A stretch of DNA of 64,000 nucleotides from Pseudomonas extremaustralis (GTDB lineage: Bacteria; Pseudomonadota; Gammaproteobacteria; Pseudomonadales; Pseudomonadaceae). Location: contig NZ_LT629689.1 of assembly GCF_900102035.1 (NCBI RefSeq), positions 930,001 to 994,000 of the forward strand. The letters are read 5' to 3'. The notes under the pieces were generated by a model. The model was not told the origin of the DNA, did no database searches, and saw nothing but the letters and a program-made list of their open reading frames with translations. The stretch's first letter is position 1; every line of letters begins with the position of its first letter. This document shows, piece after piece, positions 62,191-64,000 of the stretch. Made by a program: the position numbers and the translations under genes.

Positions 62191-63435
62191 TCAAGACCCC
62201 ACCCGCACAAACCCCGCCTTCAACCCGAACACCTCAACCCCCTGGGGCGTCGACTGCCCGGTGGTCACCGTCACCCGCTCCACCGGCTGGTCCATCGCCG
62301 CGCGATACTCCACCGTCATGTCCGGCCGGATCGCCTGGCTCGGAATCACTATCGCCTGGGCATTGTTGTAGGTGACGATGGTCAGCCGCGCACTCATCCC
62401 CAGGCGCACACGCTGCACTTGCTGGGGCGTCAGCTGGGGGATCGACAGGGTCACCGGAAACTGCGCGCTGCCCTGGCTGTCGCTGGCAATCGCCAACCCG
62501 CTGACCACACTCACCGAGCCGGTCAGGCGCTCGCCATCAAAGCCATCGCCCAGCACTTCCACGGCCTGGCCCTGGTGCAGTTGGTTGATGTCCAGCTCGG
62601 AGACTTTGGCGACGATTTTCAAGCGTTCGATATTGGCCAGCCCGAACAGCACCTGGCCTTGACTGACCTTGCTGCCGGCCTGCACGGGCGTGTTGTTGTT
62701 GGCGCCGCCCTGGGGTGAGTTATTGCCGGGCGCGGGCACCACGATGCCGGAGAAGGGCGCCTTGACTTCCCGGCCGTCGAGCAGCTTGCGCAGGGCCTCG
62801 TATTTCACCGTGGCGTTGGTCAGTTCCATATCGGCGATCTGCCGGTATTCGCCCTTGCCTTGCTCCAGTGCCTGTTGCAATTCGCTGCGGGCCGACGTGA
62901 GGTCCAGCTGTTGTTGTTGGGCCTGTTGCTTGAGGTCGTCCAGTTCATTGCGCGGGATGATGCCGCGCTGGAACAGGTTTTCGCTTTCGGTCAGTTTGCG
63001 CTGGGTATTGCCGGCGGTCATTTCTGCGGTGCGCAGGCTGCGGCGCGCGCGGCTGACGGTGGGGCTGCTGTCCCAGTCCTGCATCTCTTGCACGGTGCGC
63101 CGGGCCTTGAGCTGGGCGGAAAGAGCGTCGCGCAATTGCACTTCCAGGGTGGACGGGTCCATGCGCAGCAGGACCTGCCCGGCCTCGACCCGCTGGCCTT
63201 GCTCCACCAGGTTGGCCTGCACATTGCCATCGAAGGGCGCAGTGAGGGTCAGGGTGGTGTCGGGCTCGATCTTGCCCACCAGGCCGATCTGGTGCACCAG
63301 CGGGTCGGGCTTGACCGCCAGCCACTGTTCGGCGGCGGTGGCCGGGTTTGAAGCCGGGCTGCGCAAGGCCAGTCCCGCGCCGGCTAGCAACACGATCACC
63401 GCAGCGCCGAGCAGGCGTTTCTGATTAGTAGTCAT
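62191..63435 (-). CDS. Efflux periplasmic adaptor subunit (HlyD/MacA-like)
   Basis: A 414-residue adaptor with an N-terminal membrane anchor (about 8-25, LLGAAVIVLLAGAGLAL), lipoyl halves (VGKIEPDTTLTLTAPFDGNV, and VKAPFSGIVVPAPGNNSP), a coiled-coil hairpin (about 100-190) and a beta-barrel region. Proteins of this kind join an ABC or RND pump to TolC. Its start overlaps the end of the outer-membrane factor gene by 11 bases. The pump gene is not inside this window: what follows on the minus strand is a repeat, so it should lie upstream beyond the window end. Confidence 0.88.
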   Translation of the reverse strand: MTTNQKRLLGAAVIVLLAGAGLALRSPASNPATAAEQWLAVKPDPLVHQIGLVGKIEPDTTLTLTAPFDGNVQANLVEQGQRVEAGQVLLRMDPSTLEVQLRDALSAQLKARRTVQEMQDWDSSPTVSRARRSLRTAEMTAGNTQRKLTESENLFQRGIIPRNELDDLKQQAQQQQLDLTSARSELQQALEQGKGEYRQIADMELTNATVKYEALRKLLDGREVKAPFSGIVVPAPGNNSPQGGANNNTPVQAGSKVSQGQVLFGLANIERLKIVAKVSELDINQLHQGQAVEVLGDGFDGERLTGSVSVVSGLAIASDSQGSAQFPVTLSIPQLTPQQVQRVRLGMSARLTIVTYNNAQAIVIPSQAIRPDMTVEYRAAMDQPVERVTVTTGQSTPQGVEVFGLKAGFVRVGS

Positions 63436-64000
63436 TGAGGGCGATTTCCCAACTTTCCAGCGTCATGCCCAGGGTCAAGTCGAGCTGGGTCTGGGCGTTC
63501 AAATAAGCGATCAGCGCATTGATTTGCGCGTTTTCGGCGTTGCGCAGGTCGGTCTCGAAGCTCAGCACCTGGAAGTTGGTGGAGCGTCCGGCGCTGAGTT
63601 TTTCCCGCTCGATCTCGATCTTGCGCCGCGACAACTCCACCGCACGCTGGGAGATTTCATATTGGCGCCACCGGGTGCCGAGGTCGCGCACCACATCGTT
63701 GACGCTGCGTTCCAGTTCCTGGCGGGCATCGGTGATGCGGATCTCCTGGTCCTCGACGTTCACCCGCGCGCGCACTTCGGCCTGGCGCGTACTGATATCG
63801 CCGATGGGGATCTGCACCTGCACCCCGGCGTAGCTGTCCCACGTGCGGTTGCTGCTGCGCCCGGCATCGTTGTCGTAGTTGTCGCGGATCTGGTTCGCGC
63901 CGGCCACCAGGTCCACTTGCCAGCGCGCGGAGTCCTTGGCGATCACCAGGTTGAGGTCGGCCTGCTGGCTGCCGAGCAGAGTGGCGAGGTATTCCGGTTG
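63425..64000 (-). CDS. TolC-family outer-membrane efflux protein, C-terminal part (5' end outside window)
   Basis: The last 191 residues of an outer-membrane factor; the frame runs off the window end, beginning QPEYLATLLGSQQADLNLVI. Seen: long amphipathic helices with ELERSVNDVVRDLGTRWRQY and LSAGRSTNFQVLSFETDLRN followed by IAYLNAQTQLDLTLGMTLES, the typical OEP C-terminal half. Overlaps the adaptor gene by 11 bases. An internal GTG near 63946 is not the real start. Confidence 0.88.
   Translation of the reverse strand, partial: QPEYLATLLGSQQADLNLVIAKDSARWQVDLVAGANQIRDNYDNDAGRSSNRTWDSYAGVQVQIPIGDISTRQAEVRARVNVEDQEIRITDARQELERSVNDVVRDLGTRWRQYEISQRAVELSRRKIEIEREKLSAGRSTNFQVLSFETDLRNAENAQINALIAYLNAQTQLDLTLGMTLESWEIALNDY

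Noticed and set aside
1..64000. tRNA or rRNA genes, including near glnS/cysS
   Set aside because: No tRNA cloverleaf with a TTCGA/TTCRA T-loop and CCA-end pattern, and no rRNA signature, was recognised on either strand; a dedicated RNA scan would be needed to exclude them fully.

Overview
The window is about 64 kb of high-GC chromosome from a fluorescent-group Pseudomonas. The evidence is the gene content (a PrrF iron sRNA, LiuR-type leucine/isovalerate genes, an MnhA-G antiporter, an sfn sulfur cluster), the dense Pseudomonas REP/REPIN repeats (two families, ending in TGTAGGAGCGAGC or TGTGGGAGGGGGC), and the closeness of most products to P. fluorescens proteins. No rRNA, tRNA, CRISPR array, IS element or intact prophage was found.

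Layout, left to right. 0-3.4 kb: tail of a catalase-related peroxidase with its cytochrome b561, an M14 carboxypeptidase, the Fur-controlled PrrF sRNA, and a DUF3077 gene divergent from a CI/PrtR-like repressor whose S24 protease dyad is lost. 3.4-17.9 kb: leucine/isovalerate catabolism, liuDCBA (minus strand) and liuE-liuR (minus strand), separated by a plus-strand block holding an acyl-CoA synthetase and a 1721-residue toxin/LRR/NEL-type E3 ligase effector. Three near-identical LiuR operators tie liuA, the synthetase and liuR into one regulon. 18-23.5 kb: LysR regulator and divergent acyl-CoA dehydrogenase, a PstS-OmpA fusion, xthA and a GNAT enzyme. 23.6-29 kb: tamA-tamB. 29.2-33.9 kb: a MarR-controlled EmrAB-TolC-type efflux operon with duplicated operators. 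34-38.7 kb: lpxH-ppiB (minus) and glnS-cysS (plus).

38.7-43.8 kb is an accessory segment: an AT-rich, translationally coupled set of three ORFs (a truncated hcp start, a DUF4225 protein and a small membrane protein) that looks like a decayed orphan type VI secretion effector-immunity module; a secreted M64 metallopeptidase with Ig/PKD-like repeats and a chitin-binding-type tail; and a tandem REP array of 147-bp period. 43.8-49.9 kb: Mnh/Mrp/Sha multisubunit cation/proton antiporter operon (six genes, A and B fused). 50-51.6 kb: EamA exporter divergent from an XRE-cupin regulator.

51.7-62 kb is a sulfur-scavenging gene set led by sfnB behind a sigma-54-type promoter. It contains sfnB, a small protein resembling the SfnB C-terminus, a DszA/NtaA-type flavin monooxygenase, a degenerate acyl-adenylate-forming protein, a complete branched-chain-amino-acid-type ABC importer (two ATPases, two permeases, one binding protein) and an FAD/NAD(P) oxidoreductase. 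62.2-64 kb: adaptor and outer-membrane component of another efflux system, the latter cut by the window end.

All identifications come from reading the sequence and from family knowledge; no database search was run.
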